A stretch of DNA of 64,000 nucleotides from Darksidea phi (lineage: Eukaryota; Ascomycota; Dothideomycetes; Pleosporales; Lentitheciaceae). The notes under the pieces are model-generated. The model ran no database searches, had not been told where the DNA came from, and was given only the letters and a program-made list of their open reading frames with translations. Where the stretch lies: assembly GCA_030770425.1 (NCBI GenBank), contig JASJFT010000191.1, forward strand, positions 23,862 through 87,861, read 5' to 3'. Below, piece after piece: positions 21,601 through 34,500 of the stretch (positions within the stretch are counted from its first letter, which is position 1; each line of letters opens with the position of its first letter). The translations under genes and the position numbers were made by a program.

Positions 21601-23849
21601 AATAACGAATATAGTAAACGTTTATATAATAGTTAGTCGTCTATTATTACCATAATAGTAATCTTCTTCTAAGATACTAGATACTCTATATAGTACTACC
21701 TTCTTCTATATAAATATCTCTCTATTAATACTTTAATATACTATTTATAATATAACCTATAAATACTATTATTACTATAATACTACTACTACCTAGAGTG
21801 TTTATAATAATAAATCTAAGTTTATTATCTAATTAAATAAACCCGTACCTATAATTAAAGATATTAATAGTATATTATAAGTCTAAGGACTAGATACTAT
21901 ATAATTTAATATTATAAAGAGTAATAGTATAGTCTAGACTATTATCTTAAACGATATAGTCTTCGAAGAAGACTTTATAATAAACGTTATCTTATAAGCT
22001 TTTTTTAAATAGAAGGACTACTTCTATAATAGTAGTATTAATATACTTATAAAGCCCGATAGCTCTAAGTTTATCTATCTATTTAAAATAGATAGAATTT
22101 CTAATTTTTTAGTTATTTATAACGAAGAGGAGGTTATATATACTATTACGTATACTATTCTTTATAGTAATTATTTCTCTTATACTATCTCTTATATAGC
22201 GCGCCCTTTATATAAGTAGTATATAATATTAAATTATTTAGACCTATTAATATTAAAGTATTTAGCTAAAAAGGTTAATAGTATAGAGATTTTTAATACG
22301 AAGCTATTCGACTATAAGTCTTATAGTATAGTAAAATTATTATAAATCTTTTCTTATATACTATAAGAACGTCTCTTTTATATTTTAGATAAGGTCTATA
22401 TTAATATTATAGAATCTATTATATCTAAAGAACGTAATAGAGAGTACTATTAGATACTTATTACTAATAGCTTTTTCTAATACTACTAGATATTCTACTT
22501 AGATTTTAGAGCCTTACTTACTAAAGAATTAATTAAGTAGTATAATACCTAAGAGATAGAAATAGGTCTCCGCGTTAGTACTATCTACCTTAATAATACT
22601 AGAAAATTTATAAGTAATTAACTTAAATAATATATTAAAAGTAAGAGTATTAAACTTAAGTACTCTTCGCTATATAATACCTTAAGGAATAGTATTATAA
22701 AACGTACTAATAGTATTACTTCTATAAGTATACGTATAATATATATTATTACTAGTATTTTTTAGAATTTATAGCTATATATAGTATAATATTAAGTATA
22801 GAATTAGAACTTCCTATTAACCTCTAGTATTTTTATTAAGAAAATACCTTATAAGATATATTAATTAGAAAATAATATTCCTAATCTAGTACTAAATCTT
22901 ACCCTTATTTATATCTTTAACTATATCGGTTATATTTATATATTCGAGGTAAAGTATATATATAGTAAGAAACTAGTATCTTATAGCTAGAAAGACTATC
23001 TAGTTAGTATAATTACTAAGAATATATACGAGATATATATCCCTAAAATAGAAGATATTATTTATTTAGCTATAGTCTACTAGAATTTCTATAATTATAA
23101 TATTAAAATTACTATATCTAGTCCTAATAAGCTCTCTCTTTCTACCTAATTACCTCTAGTTACTAAGGCTTTACCTTCTAATATAGTTACTAATACTATT
23201 AAATCTATAGATAATAACTAGTAGGAATAACTTTAAGAAGTAGTAGGATTATAATCTAATCTAGGAGGTAACCCTACTAATACTACTATATAAGAGGAGA
23301 ATTAAGATAAGAATACTATTATACCCGATATATTATTAGAATAAGTCTTTAATAACCCCCTAAATCTATATAGAGATAGACTAAATTACGTACTAGTATA
23401 CGACCTTAGAAATAAGTATTATTATCTCTACTTTATATCTTTAATATTTAAGCGAGTTTTTACCTCTACTATTATAAAGATACCTATAGGTATATTACTA
23501 TTAAGCCTTCTATCTAAACTAAAGAACTATTATAAATTTAAGTTATACTCTTATAGAAATTAATTTTAGCTTATTATAAATAAGAAGTTCGATTCTCTTA
23601 AATAGAATAATATCTAGTAATCTATAATATCTACTAAACTAAACTAGTATAAAGTAATATCTAGTTAGTAGATATATAAGTATAAAGGTAATATTAATAG
23701 TAAACTTCTTAAATATAAAGTATATCTTATCGCCTATAATAATTTTTAGATATAATCGGAATATTTCTAATCTATCTATTTATATATTATATATATAATA
23801 ACTCTATATACTCTCTTTATACTTATTATTCTCTAGGACCTAGAGTATA

Positions 23850-24840
23850 AATAAATCGATATTATTACTATCTATCTTAATACTCGTTTAGACGATAAGT
23901 ACGTCGTTCTTCTATAACTCTTCCTAGATATTATAGATAGTAGTACTACTATTTAACTACTACGTAGGATTTATAAACTTAAAGAATCTACTCTACTATA
24001 GTATCTTAATCTTAAAATTTTACTTTTAGATCTTAAATATATATCTTTAGCCTCTAACCTATATATCTTTATTAATAAAAATACCCGAGGTATTATTATT
24101 ATATATATTAATAACCTTATTCTTACTACCTATACTAAGAAGGATATAGCTATTCTTAAGGATACTATTTTTAAGTACTATAAAGCCTAAGACCTTAGAC
24201 TACTATTCTTCTACCTAGGTATTAAAATTATTAGAGATAGGAATAAGTATATACTCTTTATCTCGATAGACCTATATTTTAATAAACTTATTATAAATTA
24301 TTATATAGATAATAAGTTATCTATAAAGGTTTCCCTATTTTTAAAGTATTTCGAAGAATATCTATAAGATATAGATATCTCTTAGAATACTATTAAATAA
24401 TACTAGTCTTTTATTACTCGTCTTTTATACTCTATAAGTATATACTATTCTAATATAGTATAGTATATATACTTTATAGCCTATTTTATAAGTAATTCTA
24501 CTTTTTAGTAACTAAATCTACTATTATATATTATCTATTACGTTAAGGACTACTATACTCTTAGAATCTAATATAATAGTTTTAATATAGATAGCTTAGC
24601 TATTTACTTAGATACTACTTATATAGATAGTACTAGTAATAGAAAATCGTTATATAGCTATACTTTTAAGCTAGTTAGTAGTCTTATCTTATATAAATTA
24701 CTTAAATAATATATCGTTATAACTTCCTCTACTAAAGCTAAGTTTATTACTATAATATATATAGTAAAGAAAGCTACCTAGCTACGTAATCTTTTTACTT
24801 AGTTCGGTTATAAAGAAGACGATTTTAAGTCTATAAGGCT
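23850..24840 (+). pseudogene. Copia reverse transcriptase and RNase H relic
   Basis: Read through stops: IDIITIYLNTRLDDKYVVLL (RT core), then RIYKLKES, SLASNLYIF, IIIIYINNLILT at the catalytic YVDD box (Asp codons now Asn), LGIKIIRDRNKYILFIS, then an RNase H stretch with TSSTKAKFI (family TSSTEAE). Order and motifs are those of Ty1/Copia Pol. Only transition-type damage is evident, and no frame is intact. Confidence 0.8.
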
Positions 24841-25263
24841 ATATATCGATAATTTCTTTATAATTATACTAATTTATAGTAATAGTTATTATAAGTAATT
24901 AAAGTATATCGATATTTAGTATAAATATACCTAATAGGAAGTTAAGAATAGTAACTTAGATATAATCTATCTCTCTAGAGTCGATATACTCGCTAATAGT
25001 TTAACTAAATCCTATTACTTACCTCTATATAAGAACTTTATTACCTAAATAGATATAATTACTATTAATAATAACTCTATACTATAAATTATAGTATAAT
25101 TACTCTAAAATTAGACTATTTTATAATACTTTTATATTATTTTATAGTATTTTTACTATAAATTATACTCTATTAGAGAGTACGTTTTCTTCTTATTAAA
25201 CTAAATTATACGCCCTTAAGTAAGTATTAATAAATTCTCTTCTTTATAAGTCTTAGGGGGGTA

Positions 25264-25513
25264 TATTAGTAGTCTTCTTTAGAATTTCTATTTAATCTAG
25301 TTTAAGTCTTATTTACTACGTTTTACTATAAGGTATTATATACTATTAAGTATTATTTAATCCCTTAGTATTAGTTTATTTACTATATTTTATAATAAGA
25401 TATTACGTACTAAGACGACTAATATCTTATACCTACTATATATTCTACTCCTAATATAGGTTTAATAATATACTAATCTTATAATTATATAACCTCGCCC
25501 TTACTAATCTATA
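25264..25513 (+). repeat. 3' LTR of the 19940-25513 Copia element
   Basis: Preceded directly by the polypurine tract at about 25253-25263 and followed by target copy ATATT. Confidence 0.85.
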
Positions 25514-25518
25514 ATATT

Positions 25519-28500
25519 AATCTAGATATCTAATTCTTTAAGTCCTTAGTAGAGTATAGAGGATCCGAATAGCTAGCGAACGCTCTAGTAATTAAGGCGG
25601 TAATATAGAAGTAAGGGGAAGGAGGAGCTAATAGAGTTTTATACTAAAATTAGAAAAGTTCTCTAATTATTATATAATTAAACTATATAATATTTACCTA
25701 TAGGTCTTAGTCGAGATACTAGACTATACTTATTTATTATTTAATATTAAAATAAAAGTATACGTCTAACTAGAATTTAGTAATAAAGATAAAGTCTTAG
25801 TCTAAGATTAGTAATAATAAAGGTCTAATCTTAATAAATACTTTTATAAATAATAGATTAGCTAATATACTTATAATAATATTCTTTATTATAGATAGAT
25901 ACTAAATTAGCTTTAAAAAGTAGTTAATAAGTACTAATACTATATTATAAATATTATCCTTAGAATTCTTAGATTCTAGTAGATTAATAATAAAGTTTAA
26001 GAAGTAATTATACTATAGATTCTATAATAGAAGAATTAGTTCTAATAACTTTTATAATTTATATCTTTATACTTTATTTATTTAATATACTATATAGTCT
26101 CGTATATATATATTAACTTCTATTTATAATTTTAATTAATAATACTTTCTTTATAAGAGTTTAATAATCTTATTTACTTTATAATAACCTCTTAAGAAAT
26201 TATTATAATTTCTTATAAGAATAGCTTAATAAAAAGCTTTATTATTAGAAATTTATACTTTCTCTACTCTTTAAAGAATATTCTTTAAATCTATAATCTA
26301 TAAAGATATACCCTTTTACTTTTCTTTATTTTTAAACTTTTATATATACTATATATTCTTATAATAGACTATATTATATTCCTAGACTTTTTAGATATAG
26401 TTTAATAATAATTTAAAGATTTTCTAACTAAAGAACGAGTTATTATTTATAACTTTTAATAAAGACTTATATAATATAAAGGTAGAAAATACTTTATAAT
26501 ATTAAAGGAATATTAAAGCTAGATTTAAACCTTTTAATTACTCTTTAGGTTTATCGTCCCTATCTATAAATAGATTAAGGTTAATAAATAATATATTATT
26601 AAAAACTAATACTATATTAAGAGATTCTATAGTAGAATAGTTTATACTATCTTTAAATTTTTAATAAATTACTTATAAATTCTTATTAGTAAGATTAAAT
26701 TTATATACTATTTAATCTTTAATATATAAAGTTATAGACTTCTAAAATATTTATATCTAGAGTTTATTTTAGAGTATAAGAAGTATAATATTTCTTAATA
26801 TTCTCTTCTTTCTAAGCTAAAAGCCTTTAATATAACTAGATTATTATAATAGTATATTAGTTAGATTCTTTATATTAGACTTATATTTAATCTTAAAGTT
26901 AAAATAAGCTAACTCTTTAACTTAGTATACTTACTTAGATAAGAGTATCTTTATAATTATAAAATATCTTAAATTATTATAGTTATATAGTATATAAATA
27001 GTATCTAAAGTATATTTAAAATAATATTACTACTATTTAAAAGTTTTTATAATAGTAAATAACTCTTTATTATAAGTATTCTACTAGATCTATAATCTAG
27101 TAAACTTACGACTAAAGAATATAACTAGTTTTTAATATTTCTTTATTAAGAGTACTATTAATTATAGTTATAATAGAATAGCTATTATAGTAAACTTAGA
27201 GATATTAATAATAACTATTATAAGTTTTATTAGATTAAAGTACTAGAAAATAGAAACTCTTATAAAGAGCTTATAGAATATAAGAAATATATTATATATA
27301 TCTTTTAGCTAAAACTAAGAAATATACTACTTTATAAGGCTTTTCTTAATTTTCTTTAACTTTTTTATTAATATATTCTTATTAAAACCCTATTAGATTA
27401 GTATTAGATTCTATATAGAGATTATATATTTTAGAAGTAAGTAAATAATATCTAAGTAGTTATAAATAAATTATTAATAAAGGTTTATAAACTTAAGAAA
27501 TACTTAAATATTTTAATAATTCTTAGACTTTAGTTACTCTTTAATTATTTAGACTTATATTAGATTTATAATTATCTTATAAAAGATTATTATAAAGTTA
27601 AGAAACTTTACTAACTTTATAGAAAAGATATATTTTAAGACTTTATAATAAAGTTTCTAATTATATAATCTTTTAAAGACTTTATAAATATATTATTTAT
27701 AATTCTCCTTTTCTTTAAAGTATATAAGAATATCGTTTAAATAGATAATATATATTTTATCTAATAGACTACCTAAGACTTTATAGATATATAACTAAAA
27801 TATAGTAAATATATTTATAAGACTAAATAGTATTACTAAATATTTAAAATAGCTATAATATATTTTAAATACTATCTTCTACTTATTACTCTTCTTAATA
27901 TATAATTAATAATATACCTTATAGAGATTAAGTTTTATAAAAATCTTAATCTTAAATAGTTAATTTAGTAATTTACTTATAAGGGGAATAGAATAATAAT
28001 TTTTAATTATTATCTTATTTAAATTCTTATAATTAATATATAATTAAAGTATATTATTAGCTTTAGGTATAAAAAGTATTAAAACCCTTATTAAAGACTT
28101 ACTAGACTAAATCTACCTCTTTTCTAGAAAGTTATTAAGGTATTTCTTTAGAATCTTAAGTTCCCTTTTAAAAAGATTATAAATAGATAGATTTAATAAT
28201 ATCTTTTTCTTTTTAAGATTAATAGTATAGTTATACTCTAAGTTAGGAGCGATTCTATTAATAAGGTTAGAACTAAAGTATTAAAGCTAATTATAAAGAT
28301 ATTTTAATACTTTTATAACTTCTTTAAAGTCGATTTTCTTATTAAAATTATTATAAAAAGTATCTAGATAGTTCTTAAACTTTTATTACCCCTTTTAATT
28401 AAAAGTTATAATCCTTTATAAAGGGATATTTATTATTAATATTATAATCTAGAAGACTATTATCTTAGATAGTTATATTAGTTTAAGATATTACTTTATA

Positions 28501-29916
28501 TAATAGATAAGGTAATTATAAAGTTATAAGATCTAGTTTTTTAACTAAAGTAGATCTTATTTATTTTAATATATTTTATAAGCGAGCTACGAATATAAGC
28601 GAGCTATAAACCCTAAAATATACTTAAAAAGTAAAAATCTATCTTTATAACTATATATTAGTAATCTTTTAAATTTTAATAGAAGATAGATAGTACTTAG
28701 ATAAAGAGGGTATTAAATTCTTAAAACTTAAAAATTAGTAGTACTTAAGTTATTAAAGTTTTATTAAATCTAAAGGCTAAAATATAGGTATCTAAAGTTA
28801 TCTTAAGGAATATTAATTTTTAACTTTTAAGAATCTAATACCCTCTTTATCTAAATACTATCTATCTTCTATTAAACTTTAAAAGATTATTAATATATAG
28901 TTATAGAGATAGATTTTCACTTTTTAGATATATTTTAGGGTTCGTAGCTCGCTTATATTCGTAGCTCGTTTATAAAATATATTAATATTAAGTATTCTAA
29001 GACTTATTACCTCCTAGGGTTTATATTTTACTAATAAATATTTATAAATATTCTATAGCCTCTACTATATTAAAAGATTAAAGTTAATACTTTTTTTTAC
29101 TTATAAGTAATTAAGTATAAAAGCTCCTTAGGTATAGTATATATACTTTCTCCTTAGATTATAGCTATTATATTAAGTTATTAAATATTATCTTAACTTT
29201 AATATACTTAACTATTATACTCCTATTCTACTACTTAAAAGATTTCTTTTAGTAATATATTTAAGAATTTACCTTATATAGCTATAGTTAGTTAAGAATA
29301 AAGTTATAATTATTTATAAAAATAGTCTAAAATACTTAAGAATTTATTATTCTTATTATATCCTAAGAATTCTATATTATTATTATAATAACGTATAGCT
29401 CTTCTAGATATAATAGTATACTAGAGACTTAATATATTTATAACTTTATATATAATAATATCTTAAGAAGATTTTATTATAGTATAAGATTCTTTTTAAT
29501 AATATTTAAGTTTAATTCTATATTAAAAAGGTCTTAAATCTATATTAGAATACTTATAAAAAGATATATCCTTATATTACTAGTAATTTATAAGGATTTA
29601 CTATTAATATTTAGTTCTAGTAGTATTAAAGTAATATTAGTAACTAGAGCTTATTTTTTTTTAAGAATAAGTTAGCTTTCTCTTTTTAAATTTTATTTAA
29701 TCTATTATTATATTTAAAATAATACTTCTAATAATTCTTCTTTTAATTAGTCTTAAATTAAGATATTAATACTATATTCTTAGAGTATAATAGAATTCTT
29801 AATAAAGACTATTTAGTATTACTCTATTAAGAGGGTTTTTAATTCTATTTCTTTTAGCTAGAATTACTTAAAGCTACTAAAGATATAGTATACTTTTTAT
29901 TTATAGTTAAATTAAG
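25519..29916 (-). mobile_element. Ty3-type retrotransposon remnant, minus strand
   Basis: Minus-strand relics include a reverse transcriptase catalytic box near 27715-27775 (reads IYIIYLNDILIY, family YLDDILIYS). The remnant is cut on the left by the Copia element and on the right by the Copia-like element at 29922. The rest of its 5' (gag) part probably lies at 37698-40615. I found no LTR pair I can assign to it with confidence. A foldback element sits inside at 28566-28985. Confidence 0.65.
28566..28985. mobile_element. Foldback/MITE-like element with about 173-bp inverted repeats
   Basis: Left arm 28566-28738 and right arm about 28813-28985 are inverted copies, mostly matching with scattered transitions, separated by 74 bp. 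Arms start TTAATATATTTTATAA, followed by two spaced copies of a GCGAGCTAC-type motif. There is no coding capacity. The arms look like very long terminal inverted repeats of a non-autonomous DNA transposon. I could not fix a target duplication, so the superfamily is open; Mutator-like is one possibility. Confidence 0.8.
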
Positions 29917-29921
29917 GTTAA

Positions 29922-30211
29922 TATTAAATAGCCTATAGTTTATAATAGTAGACTATAGGGATTTAACTAAGTAAATAGCTAGAGTATATATATATACGTA
30001 CGTATAAAATAGAAATAATAAAATAATTTAATTTAAAATAATTATTTATAGTTACTAAAGGGACTTTAGATAGAAGCCTCTTTTATCTAAAAGAATCGCG
30101 CGAAGCTCCGTACGTAGTAAATTATTAAGGAGGTAATTCGTACGTACGAATCCTATACGACTATATATAATTAAATATATAAGATTAGTACTAGAACTTA
30201 GTAAATAAATA
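29922..30211 (-). repeat. Left (3') LTR of the 29922-37692 element
   Basis: 290 bp, the same length as the other LTR; both contain the rare GC-rich word AATCGCGCGAAGCTCCGTA. Confidence 0.85.
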
Positions 30212-31513
30212 CTAGTAACTTTTTTTTTTCTTTTTTAATACTAATATTCTATCTAAACTTTTTTATACGAATACTAATCTTATATTTCCCTTCTTATATT
30301 CGTACGAAACTAATTACTAACCTTAACTACTAACGTTATATCTATTAGTAATAGATATTAACCCCCTATTAGTATAATTAAACTACTAGCGAATAAGGTA
30401 TAGTCTTAATTAGATCTAATTATTAGGTATCTACTAATTCGTTTATTAGTAGGACTATATAAATAGGATTAGTATAGCTTTTCTTTATATAAAGAAGAAA
30501 TCTATTTATACTATATTATATAATATTATATAATAGGATTCTAATTATCGCTTTAACTAATTATAAAACGGTAGACGTTTACCTATAGATTAGAATTAAA
30601 TAATTAAGTATTTATACGAGGGGTAGTAAGAGTAGTTTTATAGTACCTCTTTTTATATAAAAAGAAAGTAAAAGTAGAATTAAATTATATAAAAGGAGAG
30701 TAGTTTATAGGTCGTATTTCTATTTATAATAAGTAAACGGCTCGAGGAATTAAGTAAATAGATTAAGAATAGCGAACGAATAGATTAAGGGTAGTAAGTA
30801 AACGGATTAAGATAGATAGTAGATATAGATAGGGGGCTAATCTCCCCCTTTATAACTTTTCTTTCTTAAATCTAAATCTTACTATCCTCTATACAATTTA
30901 TTCCTTTTAGTTTAGCTCTTCTTTCTTTTTATATAAATACTAATTCTTAGTAGAACTTTAAAAATCTTAAATTTTAAAACCTCTTTATACGAAATAGTCC
31001 TCGTCTTTACTTAGACTACTAGTACTACTAGTATAACTACTAGTACTTCTAGTATCTCTTTTTAAGGTCTTATTATACGTACTACACCGACTTACCTCTC
31101 TATCTTCCTATCTACTAGGTAGCTAAATAGTAGAGCCTTTATACGAGACTTTTATATTAATATAAGTATTTTTCCTCTTTTTCGTATAAAGGATTTTAAT
31201 ATTTCTTAAAATAAAGAGAGGGCTATAGTAGTAATAATCTTATACGATATCGAGTTATAAGTAGTCCTAAATATAAATATTTAGAAGTTTATTATAAAAA
31301 TTATATAAAGGGAGAAGTACTTTTATATAGTACTTATATAGAGTTATAGTATAACTCCCGTTACTTCTTATTAAGAGCGTTATAGTCGTATAATAAGGGA
31401 CTCTAAGCCCTTTATTAAATACTATATAGTATCTAGCTTTTAGAGTAGTATCTATACTTCGTATATATAGTAGTTATACGGAATTTAATACGACTACTAC
31501 GACTAGTAGGTAC

Positions 31514-31579
31514 GAGTATTAGAGAAGGGAGGAAGAAAAAGAAGGAGGTAGAAGGTAGAAGGAAGGATAGAGAGGGGGG
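31514..31579. repeat. Long purine tract followed by pyrimidine tract
   Basis: About 65 nt almost wholly A and G, ending in a run of G, followed directly by a T/C-rich stretch to about 31612. It lies near the 3' end of the minus-strand Copia-like element. Confidence 0.7.
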
Positions 31580-34500
31580 GGTTTCCTTTATTTTTCCTTT
31601 ATTTTTCTTTTATAATTAACTAAAATAGATAGAAAAAGTTTATACTTTATAAGAATAATTATACTTTATATAAACTATAGTAATAAAAGGAAGATAGAAA
31701 AAAAATAAATAGCTAAGTATATAACTTAGTTTCGTATAGGACTAATTATATCTATATATTAGTTAAGCCGATTAATAGATACTTTAATATTAACTATAAG
31801 CTTATTTGTATAAATAAGCTATACTAGTAATATATTAGCTATCTTCTTTATAAAGATATCTACTAAGTTATCTTTACTATTAATCTATTAAATTTCGTTA
31901 ATCTCGCGTTTCTCGTATAATTTACGAAGGGATATAATATTAATTATAAGCCTCTTCTTATTTATCTTATCTAGCTTAATAAGATAATTATATAGCGATT
32001 TTAAATTAGTATAGATTACTACTAGAATTACTAGAAGATTAAGGTTATATATAATCTAGTATAGGGTCGTACTTAATATAATAGTATAATCGAATCTACT
32101 AACTATACTATATAGCTTACTAGCTAGTATACTATATATAACTCGCTTATACTTAATAGAATTCTAATATATAATATTACTATATAGTTAGAATTTATTA
32201 CTATTATTTATATAAGCTTCGTTAGCTAGTATAATTAAGAATCTAAGCTATAAGCTTAAATCCTTATTATTTATAAATAAGCTATTAGTAAAGATAAATA
32301 GCTTTATACGACTTAAATTAATTAGTACGTATATTAGTCTAAAATCTATATTATCTATTTACTACTTAATTTATATATTAAGTACTTTAATATCTTTAGG
32401 CGATAGTTTCGTAGTTTATATAGCGATTAATATATTAAAAACTACTTTAGATTAATATACTAAAGCGATATAGGTACCTTATACGTACTACTTAATATAC
32501 TACTAGGTAGTATTCTATACTATTAGATTAATTATACGAAGGAGTTTAGCTTATTCTCTCTAAAGTAGAATAATATTCCTATTATCTTCGTACGTAACCT
32601 TACTACTATTAAACTCTAGTAATTAATTCTTTACTAGGATAGTCTTTAGTTTCGTATAGAGATTAGTAAAATATAGTATCTTCTTCTCCTTTTATAAGAA
32701 CTAGGGTATAACGGCGCTAAGGATATTATCTATCTATATCTTTATAATTCCGAAGATATCTTTACCTTCGTATATAACTAGTAAGTATAAATCGTATAAT
32801 AAAATCTATATTTCTAGCTTTTCTTTATAGTAGTTATAGTATATCTTAAACTAGTATAGTCCTAATTCTACTATATTATATAGAGACTTTACTACTCTTA
32901 GAATCGAGTTTAGAGGGAAGAAGTATTAGATATCCTTAGGTAGTCTAGTATATAGTATATAAAAGAGTTTATTAGTTAATTATATATAGGCTTAAATAAT
33001 ATCCCTAAGCTTATACTATATACTATATAATACTATTAATACCACTCTAATAGCTAGAATTAGTTATTAGCTTATCTTCTAGATAGTTAGAAATTAAGTA
33101 AGAATAGTCTTCTTTTCCTTATTTAAATATTCTATAAATACTAGCCGGGACTTTTTATATAGCTATATATTCTTTTCTTTAACCTCTTATATAAGACGAA
33201 GGTTAAAGATCTAGCTAGAATACTTAGTAGGATTAAACTACTTAATCTAAAAGATTCTATTACTAATAAGTATATTTACCTTCGTACGATCTAATTCTTT
33301 AAAGGGTTCTCTAGGTATATTAATAATACTATCTATATAAAGTTTAACTACTAGTTTATAATTATCTTTTTTCTACTAGATTAGGAAAGTATCTATAATT
33401 AGTATAGAATTCCTTCGAGGTCTTTCTCTACTTTATTTCTTTAATTCTTTAACTTATACGGGAGGGAATTCTTCTTTTCTTAATCTTCTATACTTCCTCG
33501 TATATAATTATTTAACTTAAATTAGAATAGGTTTATTAGAATTAGTATTTTTACTTAATTAGTCGTTAGTTTTATATAGAGAAGTCTATTTATAATAGTA
33601 TTTCTTAACTTATATATATTATATAATAAGTAGTCTATTATCTAAATAGATAGTAATATCTCTACCTTTAATTCCTATAATTTTATATAGGTCTATCTAA
33701 CCTTTCTTCTCTCTCTATATTATAACTTCTATCTTAAGAGAGAGGTTAAGAATATTATATAATAGTCCGTTTCTTATATTTAATATATAGTTAATATCTA
33801 GCTTTATATATTCTACTTAAATTATTTTAATAGCCTTTTATACGATATTAGTATATTTAATAATATCTAGAGATAAAGAAGAATCTATATTAACTTAAGG
33901 ATATACGCTAAAAATAAGTAGTATAGATATAATACTATTTAGACCTACTATATTATTTAGAGCTTTAACTACTATTTAGAGAAGTAATTCGTCTAGTATA
34001 TAATTACTAAGTTTAGCTTTAAGAATATTAAATATATATTTTAAGAGTATATACGTACGTTCTATCTTACTAATAATTTAGTATACTTTAATAGGTATCT
34101 ATTAGTATTTTATTTTAATAATCTTCGTACGAGCTCTAAATTCTTCCGAAGTAAAATTCGTACTAGAATTATATATAATATAGTCCGGTAGTTCTTAGTA
34201 TATATTAATCTAATATATATAGAGTATATCCTAAGTATCTTATATAGAGAGTAATTTTAGAAATATAATAGCTTAGAAGGAAGTATTAGTATTAATTATA
34301 TATAGGATATTCTTTCTACTAATCTATATAATATCGATAATTATCTTATAATTAAAATAGGTATTATTCTTAATTAAAAACTTAAATCTCTTTAGTATAG
34401 ATTTATATAATTAGTAAAAGTAGTAGAATTTTATAATCTATTCTAGTACTAATAGGTTTACTTCGTAGCTAGTATTTATAAGTAGATTATATAATTATTC

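Larger units (their letters stand above)
19940..25513 (+). mobile_element. Full-length Copia (Ty1)-type LTR retrotransposon, RIP-inactivated
   Basis: 5,574 bp with two 250-bp LTRs (19940-20189 and 25264-25513) starting TATTAGTAG. Flanks are ATATC (19935-19939) and ATATT (25514-25518), a 5-bp target duplication with one C/T change. A G-rich polypurine tract (TTAGGGGGGTA) ends right before the 3' LTR, fixing the orientation as plus. Relic coding order is gag with a zinc-knuckle region, then pol with reverse transcriptase and RNase H last, the Copia order. All frames are closed by stops, so the element is dead. It inserted into an older repeat. Confidence 0.9.
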
